Below are positions 45,437-57,400 of a stretch of DNA of 64,000 nucleotides, in pieces. The notes below the pieces were generated by a model. That model was given only the letters and a program-made list of their open reading frames with translations. It was not told where the DNA came from and ran no database searches. The translations under genes were made by a program, and so were the position numbers. The DNA is from Luidia sarsii (lineage: Eukaryota; Echinodermata; Asteroidea; Paxillosida; Luidiidae). Each line of letters starts with the position of its first letter. The stretch's first letter is position 1. The DNA is taken from the NCBI GenBank assembly GCA_949987565.1, contig OX465109.1, positions 19,197,821 to 19,261,820 on the forward strand, read 5' to 3'.

Positions 45437-45479
45437 GCGCCTTCATTTGCATAATCCGCGCCTTCGAATTTGCATAATC
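45437..45479 (+). promoter_or_regulatory. two octamer (POU) motifs in a duplicated 21-23-bp block
   Basis: CGCGCCTTCATTTGCATAAT is directly repeated as CGCGCCTTCGAATTTGCATA, giving ATTTGCAT at 45445-45452 and 45468-45475. It lies about 850 bp upstream of the CYP4 start. Regulatory function is inferred only from the motif. Confidence 0.35.
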
Positions 45480-46322
45480 TGCGGCTTTGTACGTAGAATT
45501 TCGTCGGCTGGCAAACTATGGCCCTACACTAAAAAGGAAACCCCGACACATTTTCAGGAAAAGTCACCGCGGGGTGCCGCCGCCGATCCAAATGTGACAA
45601 TCAAACTGTTTTATCACACTCGTTCTGGGGTGTATTTGCAAGTTTTCAGTTTTTATGCTAATGAGAATGTCAATATTCATGAGCAAATGTGTGATGTCAT
45701 CACAGGATCATGCAACAGAAACCCCATTAGTTGTGTAGAAAAGTTTCTGATCATTTCTGGTTTTTCCAGCAGACCTATCCCTAAACCTCTTGATTTACTG
45801 CGAAAATGAACTTCATAATCAGTTAGTGAAGGAGTCTTTTTCACCAAACCTAATCCAGAGGGATTGATTAATGTCTTTTGTAGGTTTTTTAAACTGTGGG
45901 TTTTAAGTCTTCAAACAATGTATTTACAAAGGTTTTACTTTCTTTTTCTTTTTTTCTTATTTCTTGCTCACAGACCATGTGACTACTGCATCAAAATGTT
46001 AGAACAATCCCCCTAGCTGACATCCAAAACAATCTTGCTGACTGTCTCTTCTTCCTGGCCTAACTTCACAAACTTCACCAAAAAAAATGCTTTTCTCCCC
46101 TTACATCAATACATAAAGTTCAAGTTTTGGAATTGATTTAAATTTCACATAGACCAGTGTATGCATTCGTCACTCAACAGCAGACTTGATGTCGTATTCT
46201 TTGTATTGCACACTCTAGACATTAAGAATTAACATACATTCTTCAGGGTCATTCCTTAAGGGTCATTCCTGAAGTCAACAGACTCTAGTCTAGTCTACAA
46301 AATACACTGGCCTAGTAAGAAG

Positions 46323-49300
46323 ATGTGGATTAGCACAGTACTCGTTGTTCTTGCAATTGCTTTCTGCACAAAACTGCTGAAGGTTTTCGTGGGTTTAGTC
46401 CGATTTATTCGGCTGATGGGTAAGATACCAAGCCCTCCGACAGGAGGCTTGCTGGATGGGCATCGGTCACAAAAGCCCATGGCTCCTGGCTTCAAGTGGC
46501 TCCAAGACGCGGTGGATGCCTTCCCCCGCATGTACGTCCTCTGGCGTGGAACCCTCCCCATGCCTGTCCTCGTCCATCCGGACACCATCAAGCCGATCCT
46601 TAGCAAGCCCACGGGCTCCATAAAGTCCAAGATATACTGGCTGTTTGCCGACTGGCTCGGGGAGGGCATGGCTACCACCGATGGACCCAAGTGGCAGAGA
46701 AATCGCCGACTTCTTACCAAGTCCTTTCACTTTGACATCCTGCGGACCTACATGCCCATCTACAACGACTGCGTGGAGGTGCTTCTAGGGAAGATGGAGC
46801 GTCTTGCCAAGGACTGCAAACCCTTAAAGGTGGATCAGAACCTCGCCCAGTGTACCCTGGATACTGTTCTTCGTACTGCATGCTCACACCAGTCCAACTG
46901 TCAGGTACTTAAATACATGTATTTCCATCGAAGATTCTAGAGGTCACAAAGGGTCATCAGATCTACTTATGACTGAAGACATCGTATAGGTTTAATTGAT
47001 TCAGACATACAGTCATCATTCATCGGTGATTCAGCCCAAGTGACTGGGTTTGATGAAATTGGTTTATGGTCACATCAACAACCAGCTATTGGTCAAAATC
47101 TTGTCACAAGAGTTCCTTAAAGACAGCAACAAATGGAGTGAAAACAAAAGATAGCGTTATTATTTGGAATCACAGTCGGCCACAACCACAAAACATTCCA
47201 AAATGGTAGTTGGAGAGGTCAGCAACCAAAAATCAGGAGGACAGGGAGGTTAGGCCGTCAAGTGTTTCATGTATGTGAAACAAAGGCTTTGCATGGTGGG
47301 TGAATCAATATAGGAAGGTTTGCGGTGAACACCATGTATCAGGTCTCTTAAAGGAAGAGGTATGGTTCTGAAAACTCGACGTTTCGACCAGTATGCTCTG
47401 GCCGTCATCAGGAGAATGTCTTGGGATCGGTGGTGGAACTCCTTATGTACCGGTGGTCGCTGAGGCGGGAAGGCGGGAAAGATTATCCTCTAGGGAGGAT
47501 TATCCTAAGGGGGGCTTAGGTCACTGAGGTGGGAAGGCGGGAAAACCTTAAGGGGAGACTGGTGGGGGGGGAACCTATAGGTGCTCACTGGGGTGTGTCA
47601 GAAGGTGGTGGGGAGGCCGTGGATATAGGTGATCCATGAGTCGGCTGGGGAAGGGGGGGGGGGTTAGACTGGTGTGGGTATGGTTGGGATGACCTAGGAT
47701 ATAGAAGATCCATTGGTCGGGATGAGGGGGAGCCAAATATCGCTGAAACACATGTGAAACACTTTATCTTCTAGACACTTTAACCACCTCGTGCTGAGTC
47801 CTCCTACCTACCACAAAACGATAATGTAGCATGACAGAAGCCACACAGACATCTGGTTATGCCAGGTTTGAATCGCTTATACACATAGTGAACTCATTCA
47901 TTTATTCCACAGGTACTTATTGTTCCTGGTTGCTTAGCGAGTTTTGAAAATGGAACATTATTAAAAACAAATCGTTTGGTGGTCATTGATACTGAAAAGT
48001 GGCCAGGTGCAAAATGACTGTAGAGAAGCGTTCTTCCTTCAAGCATGAGATGACATATAATGAATGATTGATCCTAGCGTGAGTGATCCTACAGGACTTC
48101 TTTATCATCCTCACTTGACAACTTGATGTCCCGCTCTGTTTCAGTTACAAGAATCTGCCAAAGATGGAGAGCTAGATCTCCCCTCGGCGACTTTCACTCT
48201 CACACAGGTCATCCAGTCAAGGGCTATGGGAAACCTACTCAATCTCATCCCAGCAGTGTTCCGCTTCAGCTCCGCGTACAAGAAATGGGACGGGGCCATC
48301 AAATACATGCAGAGTGTTTCCAGCAAGCTGATCAGCGAACGGAAGGAGGAACTCGGCAGAAAGGTGCTGTCGATCATTGTCCTAAATCATGGAGTGTGTA
48401 ATATAGGAAGGTTTGCGGTGACACCATGTATCAGGTCTCTTAAAGGAAGAGGTTTGGTTCTGAAAAGAACCCGAGTGGTAACTCGACGTTTCGACCAGTA
48501 TGCTCTGGCCGTCATCAGGAGAATGCTGATGAAGGCCAGAGCATACTGGACGAAACGTCGAGTAACCACTCAGGTTCTTTTCAGAACCAAACCTCTTCCT
48601 TTAAGGGACCTGATACATGGTGTCACCGCAAACCTTCCTATATTGATTCACCCACCATGCAAAGCCTTAAGTCTTATTCATGGTGTGTGGGCAATCGGTG
48701 CTGATTGGACATTGCGATGATACCGCATGAGTAACCTCTTTTCTTTTGAGTGTGGCACTCAGAGGAGTTAGTAGCTCAACAATGTAGACAGTGTGTGCCC
48801 TGCCTTTTGTCAGGAGACACAGCTGGGACGAGTACTGGTTTGAACATAACACTGGTCCAGTGACCAAAACAGCCATGTACTAGTCAAACCATTGTTGAAA
48901 AAAGTGCACATCTTTGCACCTTTACTCATTGTTGCACTGTGCAACAAAACGAAAAAGAGAACCAGTCAAAACCTTGGTGGACCAGTCAAGATGAGTCCAG
49001 TTAGCCAGTTGTTAAAAAAGGTAATATCCCTGCATATACATCAAGTAGGGTAAATTCCTCATTGAATTACATTCTTACGTACACAAATCACCAGACAATC
49101 TGCAGACAGGCAGACTGGCAGAGCCCAGTGTCGGTGATACAGTATGTCAAGTTGGGTAAATCTCCATTGAAGTGCCCACTCAACTCTAAGTCCAGGTGCA
49201 TATAGTCACTAACAACTTGACAACACTTTCAGGAATCACAGGCAGTTGTATCTTGAAGTTGAATGATTGGTTTGGGTCGGGTCCCCTTGACACTCTTGTG

Positions 49301-50802
49301 TCAGCTACATGTAACTTGGGTTCTGTACGCTCTCTTCTCTTCAGGAGGAGAATGGTGAAGCCATAAGCAAGCCTCGGGACTTCTTGGACACCCTTCTCAT
49401 GGCCCGCGATACTGACGGCACCGGCTTGACCACCAAGGAAATCACCGATGAGGTCAACACGTTCCTATTCGGCGGACACGATACAACGTCTAGCACCCTG
49501 ACTTGGGTACTCTACGTGTTGGCCAAATACCCTGAGCACCAGGCTAAAGTCAGGGAGGAGGTTGATGAGTTGCTAGGCAACAGGGACTCTGCTCGCATTA
49601 CCAGGTGAGGGTGGAAAAGGGGGAGGGGCGGGGCAGGGCAAGGGGTGCTGACAGATTATATTTCAGGCTGTTCATGGTGAATGTAGCGAATCGAGAATAC
49701 TTTGCAATGACACTGTGTACAAATAAATCTTCTGTTTGAGCTGTGTTCTGAGAACAGACAGACTCAGTTCTAATTTTAAAATTGGCAAAGAAAACTTTGA
49801 CTGGACCGGGACTTGAACCCGAGACCTCTGGATTAATGTACCAGTGCTCTTCCATCTCAGCTATCCAGCCCTTAGATGGTGGCCTTCCCTAATAGTCAAC
49901 TAGTCTTTGCCGGGGTGGGGGCACCAGTCAGAAGCAATTCAACCATTAACTGCAGTATATCTCCAGCGATTACGCCCCGCTTTCATTAAGATGCAACCAA
50001 CTAATTGTTTTAAACCTGGCTACAGCAGCTCGGGGATCACACACAGTGGATGCAGCTTTTTTCAATTCAAGTCAAACAAACCAAGGAAAAACTGACTGGG
50101 AATTTTTTGAACAAATTGAAAAATTGGCAAAGAAATTTTTGACAGGACCGGGTCTTGAAGCTTTCTAGGAAAGTTGAGTACAGGGCATTGGGATGACCAG
50201 TCTACCATTTCTTTCTTTTTTGAGAAAGGTCCTGCTAGGATCGAAACGTCAGGCCCACTAAAATTTCAAGTCTACCATTTCATGGTTTAAGCTTTAAATT
50301 ATGGTCATTATTTTATGGTTTACCTCTGACTTGCAGCAAGGATCTGAGTCATCTGAATCACATGAGCCTCCTGATCAAAGAGGTGCTTAGGATGTATGCA
50401 GTGGTCTTTCTACCCACCCGTGAGTTGACTGAACCCTACGAGGTAGACGGAGTCACCCTGCCCATTGGCACCACAGTGGGCATCAACTTGTACCAGCTCC
50501 ACCACAACCCCACCGTTTGGGGAGAGGACCACATGGAGTTCAGGCCCTCGCGCTTCCTGCCGGAGAACTTTGTCAAGATGGACCCCTTTGCTTATCTGCC
50601 CTTCTCCGCCGGCCCAAGAAACTGCATCGGTCAGCAGTTTGGCCTGAACCAGGTCAAGGTGGTGGTGGCCAGGATCGTGAGGCAGTTCAGTCTGGGCTTG
50701 GTGGAGGGGGAACCTGAGCCCGTTCCTTGCGTCAACGTCGTGGTGAAACCCATGAAGGAATTGCTGCTTAACGTGGAATTAAGAAATCATGATGATCTCT
50801 AA
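46323..50802 (+). CDS. CYP4: cytochrome P450, CYP4F-like, 4 exons
   Basis: Exons are 46323-46904, 48145-48363, 49345-49604 and 50337-50802. Phases close to 1527 nt, 508 aa, normal for CYP4. This is an ER-anchored monooxygenase; family members omega-hydroxylate fatty acids and eicosanoids. It has an N-terminal TM (about 2-28), I-helix LFGGHDTTSS (308-317), ExxR as KEVLR (E369, R372), FRPSRF, and the heme loop PFSAGPRNCIGQ with Cys450. The CYP4 glutamate that can bind heme covalently is Gly310 here, as in some CYP4F members. The exon 2 donor (AAG|GTGCTG) is the weakest junction. AATAAA overlaps the stop codon (50802-50807) and recurs at 50812-50817. It converges with PMS1. Confidence 0.95.
47308..47418. 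mobile_element. family 1 element, left half
   Basis: The extended terminus AAGGCTTTGCATGGTGGGTG (from about 47284) runs into TATAGGAAGGTTTGCGGTGA. The stem-loop's second half is deleted, and the arm ends in the hammerhead-like centre. In CYP4 intron 1. Confidence 0.85.
47374..47416 (-). ncRNA. hammerhead-like core (family 1)
   Basis: The minus strand reads CTGATGA, one base, GGCCAG/CTGGTC stem, GAAACGTC, with CTC/GAG as stem I. No mirror arm is present. Confidence 0.38.
48400..48646. mobile_element. family 1 element, complete
   Basis: Both arms (about 100 bp each) and the centre are present. Termini are TATAGGAAGGTTTGCGGTGA and the mirror, followed by CACCCACCATGCAAAGCCTT outside. The plus stem-loop is at 48573-48588. 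It begins only about 37 bp after the CYP4 exon 2 donor at 48364. Confidence 0.9.
48481..48525 (-). ncRNA. hammerhead-like core (family 1)
   Basis: Intact CTGATGA, 6-bp stem II, GAAACGTC and CTC/GAG on the minus strand. The opposite arm carries a second copy (48522-48562, +) with one stem II mismatch (GGCCAG/CTGGAC). Confidence 0.38.
49799..50060 (-). mobile_element. SINE-like repeat with tRNA-like 3' part
   Basis: The tRNA-like part (49799-49870) has GGCTGGA/TCCAGTC acceptor pairs and a CGGGTTCAAGTCCCG T arm. The body to the right matches 36985-37120. On the minus strand the tRNA-like part is downstream of the body, unlike a typical tRNA-headed SINE. Confidence 0.7.
50218..50272. mobile_element. 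family 2 element, single arm
   Basis: TGAGAAAGGTCCTGCTAGGA and CGAAACGTCAGGCCCACTAA, 60 bp before the CYP4 exon 4 acceptor. Confidence 0.78.
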
Positions 50803-51119
50803 ATAAACAACAATAAACTTCAACATTACAGTCTCGCTAAGTATCATGTAGACACAGGAAAACTCATTTTATTTTCTCGTAAAAATTCTCTTCTGGGTAA
50901 TTATTGTTTACATAAATACAGAATTGATGTAAGAAAGGTTATCATAAAAATAGACAGTATTATTGTACTCGGTATCTTGTATTTGACCCATGTTGTGGCA
51001 GCCTCTATTTTGTATACCAACCTATAATCTACCAATAGCATTCAGTCACTTTGATTCCTACAGTAAGCTTGCATGTAGGAAAGTGAACCTCAGCTTAAGC
51101 AACGTCATCTTACTTATCA

Positions 51120-51270
51120 ACTTGATGCATAGCAACATAGAAACGATGCCTAGCAACTGAGCTTATGACCGATAACCCATCGTAAGTTGAAATTGTCCGC
51201 ATGGTTTTGGTTCATCGCTCGTCGTCTTGCGACTGATCATAAGCTAAGATGGGTTTGATGAGATCGACCA
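51120..51270. mobile_element. family 3 dispersed repeat
   Basis: GATAACCCATCGTAAGTTGA, TTCATCGCTCGTCGTCTTGC and GATGGGTTTGATGAGATCGA in the order seen at 9836-9962. It lies in the PMS1 3' flank. Confidence 0.55.
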
Positions 51271-51408
51271 CTGGTCTACCCCAGTCAGTCCCAGTTGGCT
51301 GTAAGACCACTATTCATATCCAGAGGGAAAGCAGGGTAACAACGATCCACCCAGAGAGGCCAATCCAATTCACCAACAAACACTGCCACACAGACTCTCT
51401 CATGTTGT

Positions 51409-54400
51409 TTAAGAATTGGATGCATGTATTTGGTGCAGTGGGTGCTCAAAAGGCCGATAATGAAGGCAACTGTGGCAGTTCTTGGGAAGTTCCTGCATGC
51501 GATGTATGACACACTCCACATCCTCTCTGGGCATGACCAAAGGCAACCCTCTCACCATGCGCACGGCTTCACCCTAAGACAAACAACATAGACACAACCA
51601 GATGCATAACTTCTTTGCAAGACAATGTCACTGTCCTTGTGAATATGAAACTATTCTGACTGCCCTGCCAATCCTGAATCCGAAATCATTCTCCTTTTGA
51701 GAAGAATCCTGCGAAGATCAAAATATCAAGTGCTCCAAATTGTTGAGACTCAGTTACATCGGCACTGATGCAAACCATAAGACACATATTTATAATGTTC
51801 AATCTTGTAGACTGCAAAGAAGCATCTGATGCACATTCTGAACTTTCTAATTTTGACTCAACTTGGACTTATCTGTATTTCCTGTACTGATTTGATAATC
51901 CCACTTGTTATTTAGGACAAATGGCGGTTATTTAGGACAAATACTTCTACTACTTCTACTACTACTACTACTTCTACTACTACTACAACTACTACTGCTA
52001 CACGTATCTACTTCTACAGTACTACTACAAGTACTACTACTACAAGTACTACTACTACTACTTCTACTACTACTACTACTACTACAACAAGTACTACTAC
52101 CACAAGTACTACTACTAGTACTACTTTTACTTCTACAGTACTACTACTACTATAACTACTACTTCTACTTCTACTACTCCTACTATTACTTCAAAGAACA
52201 CGGAATCACCACTCACTTTGAGGTAGTTGGTCACTTTCAGAGGCCGGCAAGCAGAGAGGGCAACACCGGGCTTCGTAGCGACCCTCTTCAAGATCTCCTG
52301 AAGGTCGCCTATCCCATAGTAATTGATGGTGGTTGCCATGGCAATGACCTGCACTTTGATCTCCTCAGTCTCCTTATCTGATGGATGGAATTAAGGTATA
52401 GCCAAACTTAAGAGCCTAGAATCACGATAACTACTGTACATTAGAAACCCTAATCTTCCAAAAATATATTAACAATAACCATTTTGAAAAAAATAACCAT
52501 GTATTATTTCTAAGATTCTGTTCACTTGCTTATATCCTCAACTACAAAGCATGTGCATGTGGTATTATAATTTTATAAATCTTTTATCAAATAAAACGAA
52601 AATGAATTTCTAATCATGCCCATGTCTGCCTTTTGTTGTTGTAAGTCCTAAGCACGGAATGTTTACAAAACAGTACAGGAGAACGTCGCTATAACATGTA
52701 TAACGAACATTCCAGGATCCATGCAACATTGTTCGGAATAGTGTTCGGTAAATTGTTCAGTATAGCCTGCAGTCATTCATTATAGCAGTTGCCGCCGCAT
52801 ATCCACGGACGTATAAGTCGGGAGCTAAAGGCATGTTGGTTATAGCGGAATGTTCGGTATATCAGCGTTTGTTACAGCGACGTTCCGCTGTACAGCTGTC
52901 AAGCGACCAATATGGCATTACAACCTCCTCCCCAAAAGCATTCTAATATCCTGAGAACAAGGACAGGCTTGGCATTTCAATCTTACCAGGACATTTCTCA
53001 AAGGCACGAGAATCCACTTCTGAGAAAGGTCCTGCTTGGATCAAAACTTTGTGTCCTCAAAATAATTGCCCAAATCTTTTTTAGGGGATTACCTTGATAA
53101 AAACTATATGATAAACGAATCATTTTTTATTAGTCCATCCAATACTGTCTTGGGTTAGGACCTCTGGCTTATTATACCAGTGATCTTCTCTGTCATGATT
53201 CCATTACTGCATGCAACGCCTCAGGCATGGGTGCTTACCGATGGTTTGTTTCAGTTCAAAGCCACTGGCTGTCAGTCTCTTATCAGTGTAGTACAGGGCT
53301 TGGTCGGGAGGCTTAGTCTGTCTTGACATGCCAAGCAAGGCTTTCCAGTTGTCATCTCCACCAACAATACTGGAGAGAAAGAGAGAGGAAGTGTCACCCA
53401 AGATCCACATCAATTAAAGCAATTATCCAAAGGCCAATGACCTGAGAATTTCACAGAGAAATTTGAAAATCAAGTCATGTAGGTTTTCAAAGTTTCTGTC
53501 TTTAGCATTTAAAGCCCCTATACAACATTGGCCGAGGTCAAAGAATAGCATCCATACGTTGTCTGATCCAACATATGCATGAAATAGCACACCTGTGAAA
53601 ATTTCAGCTCAATCCGCCAACCGAGTCTCAAGAAAATTGTAAAAACCGCTTTATTTGTTTCTCGAAAATGCAGTATTCAACAACGTTCGGTTCCGAAAAA
53701 TAGTTTAGATCTCGGTGAGACATAAACTATTTCTTTTACTCTTTTCTCCAAAAATACAACATTTTAGGCAGAAATATTTCAGTGAGAGGTTTCAACCATA
53801 ACCATCTTCAAACTGTATAGGTTGCATGTAAATCTGTGACTATTTCTGTTTTCCGATCTTACCAATGTTTTGTAGGGGCTTTAGGAATGTTTTTATCATC
53901 TTTCTTATTACATGAAACTAAAATGTAAGAAATGTAAAATATTGGGACGCTAGATGTTTCTCATTGTCAGTTCCAAACCAAGGTTTGGTTGTTACTGACT
54001 TGTTAGTCAAGATACTTGATACATACATTGAAGAGCACATTTACTACAAGTACAGCATTTAATGAGTAATTGCTTCTGACTGATAGATATAAAATGATGT
54101 TTGGGTCGAGGAGAAAGGAGAATGTTCGCACTGCTTAGCATTAAATTTCTTATGACATGCTGTCCAACTGAACCAAAGATACTTATTTTTTGGGGAAAAC
54201 CCCACAAACGAATGCTCAAGAATCTAAAAAAAAAAAAAGCTAACCCTGAACAAGATTAAAACAAAGTTTCCGTATTTTATTTGTCTTGACTTACGCAGGG
54301 GACAGTATGATGGGAATCTCAACGGGTTGGCATGGCAACACATGATGAGACAAAAGCCTGTGATACAGCAATGATTCCTCCGCCCTGGATGACCAGAAAA

Positions 54401-57400
54401 TAATCCAATTCAAGTGACTGGAAAGTTTTTAACAATTCCAAATCAAAAACAAAGAATGTTGCTTGATATTTTCATGAATTTCAAAGAGGCAAAACAGAAA
54501 AGAATGGAGGGTATATTCCATTTTGAATCCAAAAATAAAGTAGTTCAAATCCTCAGAGTCAGGTATTTCTCACCTGTACTGGTTGAACACGACCACCTTG
54601 TCCCCACGGCGACCTAACCACACCCCATGTGATTCCAGTTGACCAATCAGGTGAAGCTTTCCATCGGTATCTCTATTACTGATCAATAAAAGGAAATGCA
54701 AAAATCAGTCATACCAAAGATTGTATGATTCAAAACTAAAAGCCAAAAAGTTAGCGGGACTGACGTTTCGATCCTAGCAGGACCTTTCTTAAAGGCAATG
54801 TGACAAGGACATACACAGACAGTCAGGGGAAGGAAAGGGATGACACATGACACAAAAAGGACAAAAGGGAAAGGAGTGGGACGCAGATGTACACACAAAG
54901 GGAAGGGAGATCAAAGGCCCTATAATCTTTGAGATTTATGTATTGCAGGTCATTTTAGTCAGTGAGCAGTTTGCAACAGTTTTTTTTATTTACTTCAAAA
55001 CAAATAGAATTTAAATGGAGGTTGGTTATTTTTTTTCCACCACAGATTCACTTTTATGAAGCCCGTGTTTATGAATAAGCTACAAATTCCAAGAAAACTC
55101 CAGAAAAAGCAAACTGTACACACCTCACTTCAAGATGTTTGAGATGTCTTTCTAGACCAGTCAAACTGAAGGGCACATCCACAGTGGTCACATCGGGAGT
55201 TTCCTCTTCTGCTTGTTGATTGGCCAACTTCCGTTGTTGCTGTGACAACAGCATTCTATCAATCAGCCCTTGATTGGCTGGCTGAAAGGATGAGTGAAAA
55301 TAATCTATTGAATATGCATGAATCTCAGTCAGACAATTTCTATGTAGTACAACAGTATAAAAATCTCAAATTTTAGTGGGCCTGACATTTCGATCCTAGC
55401 AGGACCTTTCTCTGCCTTTGAGAGAGGTCCTGCTAGGATTGAAACGTCAGGCCCACTAAATTTTGTGATTTCCATTTTGGTAATTTTAGTCAGTAAGCAG
55501 TTTGCAACATTTTTGTATATCGGTATAAAAATCATCAGATTTGTAATTGTGCATGCTGTTTAAACCTACACTGGTACAATTTTGCTGCAACTTACAAACT
55601 GCTTAATGGCTTCAACAATCCAAATATAAATCAAAACATTTTAGAAGGCCTGACGTTTCAATTCTAGCAGGAGCTTTCTCATAGGCAGAACTGAAAGGTC
55701 CTGCCAGGATTGAATATTGTAACTTGTATACAGTGGAAAGTCGCTATAACGAATGCCGATATACCGAACATTCAGCTTTAACGAACATGCCCTTTGGCTC
55801 CCGATTTTTGTATACAGCATATGTGTCCGCAACTGCTATATATGTAACGAATGACCACTATACCCAACAACTGTCATGGGTCCCGGGAAGTTCATTATAG
55901 CGATGCAATACCAGATAACACAAACTTAGCAAGCATCAACAGAAATGAAACATCCTGTCAGCATTTTCTTCTAAGCAAAAAAAATTGAAAACAATCCAGA
56001 AGGCCTGATGTTTAAATGTAATAGGAACTTCCCAGATGCTTATACACGTGTATACATCTGGAAAAGTGGTGCTGCTAGCCTGCTAGGATAGAAACCTGTG
56101 TTACATTTGACTTCAGCCTAATTCCAGGATGATGGAAATGGGAGTGATTTGTATTAATTACATTCATCTCCAAAATGCTTGTCTTTACCAGGCTTGGTTT
56201 CTTCTTCTTCTTCTTGCAAGGTGTCCCCTTACTCAAATCCTGCTTGCCACTCAGTTTATTCTGGGCCGATTTCAACTGGGTACGATACCTGCATCAAAAG
56301 CGCATCATAGGTGCAAATCAAAACTTGGCCAAACTTTCAGTTTCATAAAATCATATATCATGAATAGAATGAAATGGGTAGATAATAAAGGGACCAATAA
56401 TTTCAACTTCACCGTCAGCCAATAGCATTGACTACTGCACATGGTGGTTTTCAAGTGAAAATGACCAATCTACACTGTAAAGGTTTTCTTTGTGAATCAT
56501 CGACTTAAAGTAATATATATACAAAAATGGTGCAAACTGCTTACTGACTAAAATTACCAAAATGCAAATCTAAAAATTGGGTGGGCCTGACGTTTCGATC
56601 CTGGCAGGACCTTTCTCCAAGGCAGAGAAAGGCCTTTGAGAAAGGTCCTGCTAGGATCGAAACGTCCGGCCCAGTAAGTCATCTACTGTTAAGAATAGCC
56701 CTGGCAACTAGTCAAAGCGAGGCTCTGTACCTGTCTGCATCTTTCCTTGCCATGTCCTCGTATCTCTCTTTCCCCTCATCCCCAAGATGCTTCCATTTCT
56801 CCTCCACTGTTTTCGTTACGTTAAAGAAACTGCACCTCGGACTCTGCTCCACAACTGAGGAGAAAAGACAAGACTGCCAGATGAAGGTCTTGGAATAAAA
56901 CATGAGGAGAAACGAGGACTCAATTTTGCAAGGAAACAAGCTGAGCTCAGTTTGGTTCAGAAAAAGACTCAAAGGAAAATTATGATACCTCTTCCCATAA
57001 AGTCAACAATTTTCATCGGAAATAAATTGAGACTGTTTTATGATCCTGAAAAAGAGACAATGTCATATGCCTACATTAACACAGCAAATGCTTTTTTGCA
57101 TTACCTTGTGGTCTTTTTTCCTTGGAAAAAAGTGCAAAAGCAGTTTGAGGTCGTCGGATGGGTGATTGACCAATAAGATCAAACATGATTCCTTTCCCTG
57201 TCTTCTCCTCCAATGAGAGTCTACGTTTGACTGGGCTTGCTTTCTGATTGGCTGTCGGACTACAGTCTGCCTGCTGATTGGCCAAAGATGTTGCACTCTT
57301 ACGGTCTGGCCCCCTGACTGAGTCTGTGGCTCTGATGAGTAGGTCCGCTGTTGATGGGCTACAGTCTAGAGAGTTTGAAACTGAGTCAGCTGAGCTCTGA

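Larger units (their letters stand above)
41569..46322. other. spacer between HS3ST and CYP4, no gene supported
   Basis: Contains the HS3ST 3' flank, a family 2 scrap (42560-42605), a degenerate tandem repeat (43165-43420), a short TAC repeat (44507-44523), a 62-bp tandem repeat (45105-45300) and two octamer motifs (45445-45475). A frame at 45264-45809 begins inside the tandem repeat and has no recognisable domain, so I do not call it. Confidence 0.55.

Noticed and set aside
45264..45809. 181-codon plus-strand frame
   Set aside because: It starts inside a 62-bp tandem repeat, has no recognisable domain, and no supporting splice sites or start context.
54574..55281. Alternative donor GAA|GTGAGG at the end of the PMS1 exon 55124-55281
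   Set aside because: It would leave phase 0, whereas the next exon needs two carried bases. The AG|GTGTGT donor gives a continuous frame.
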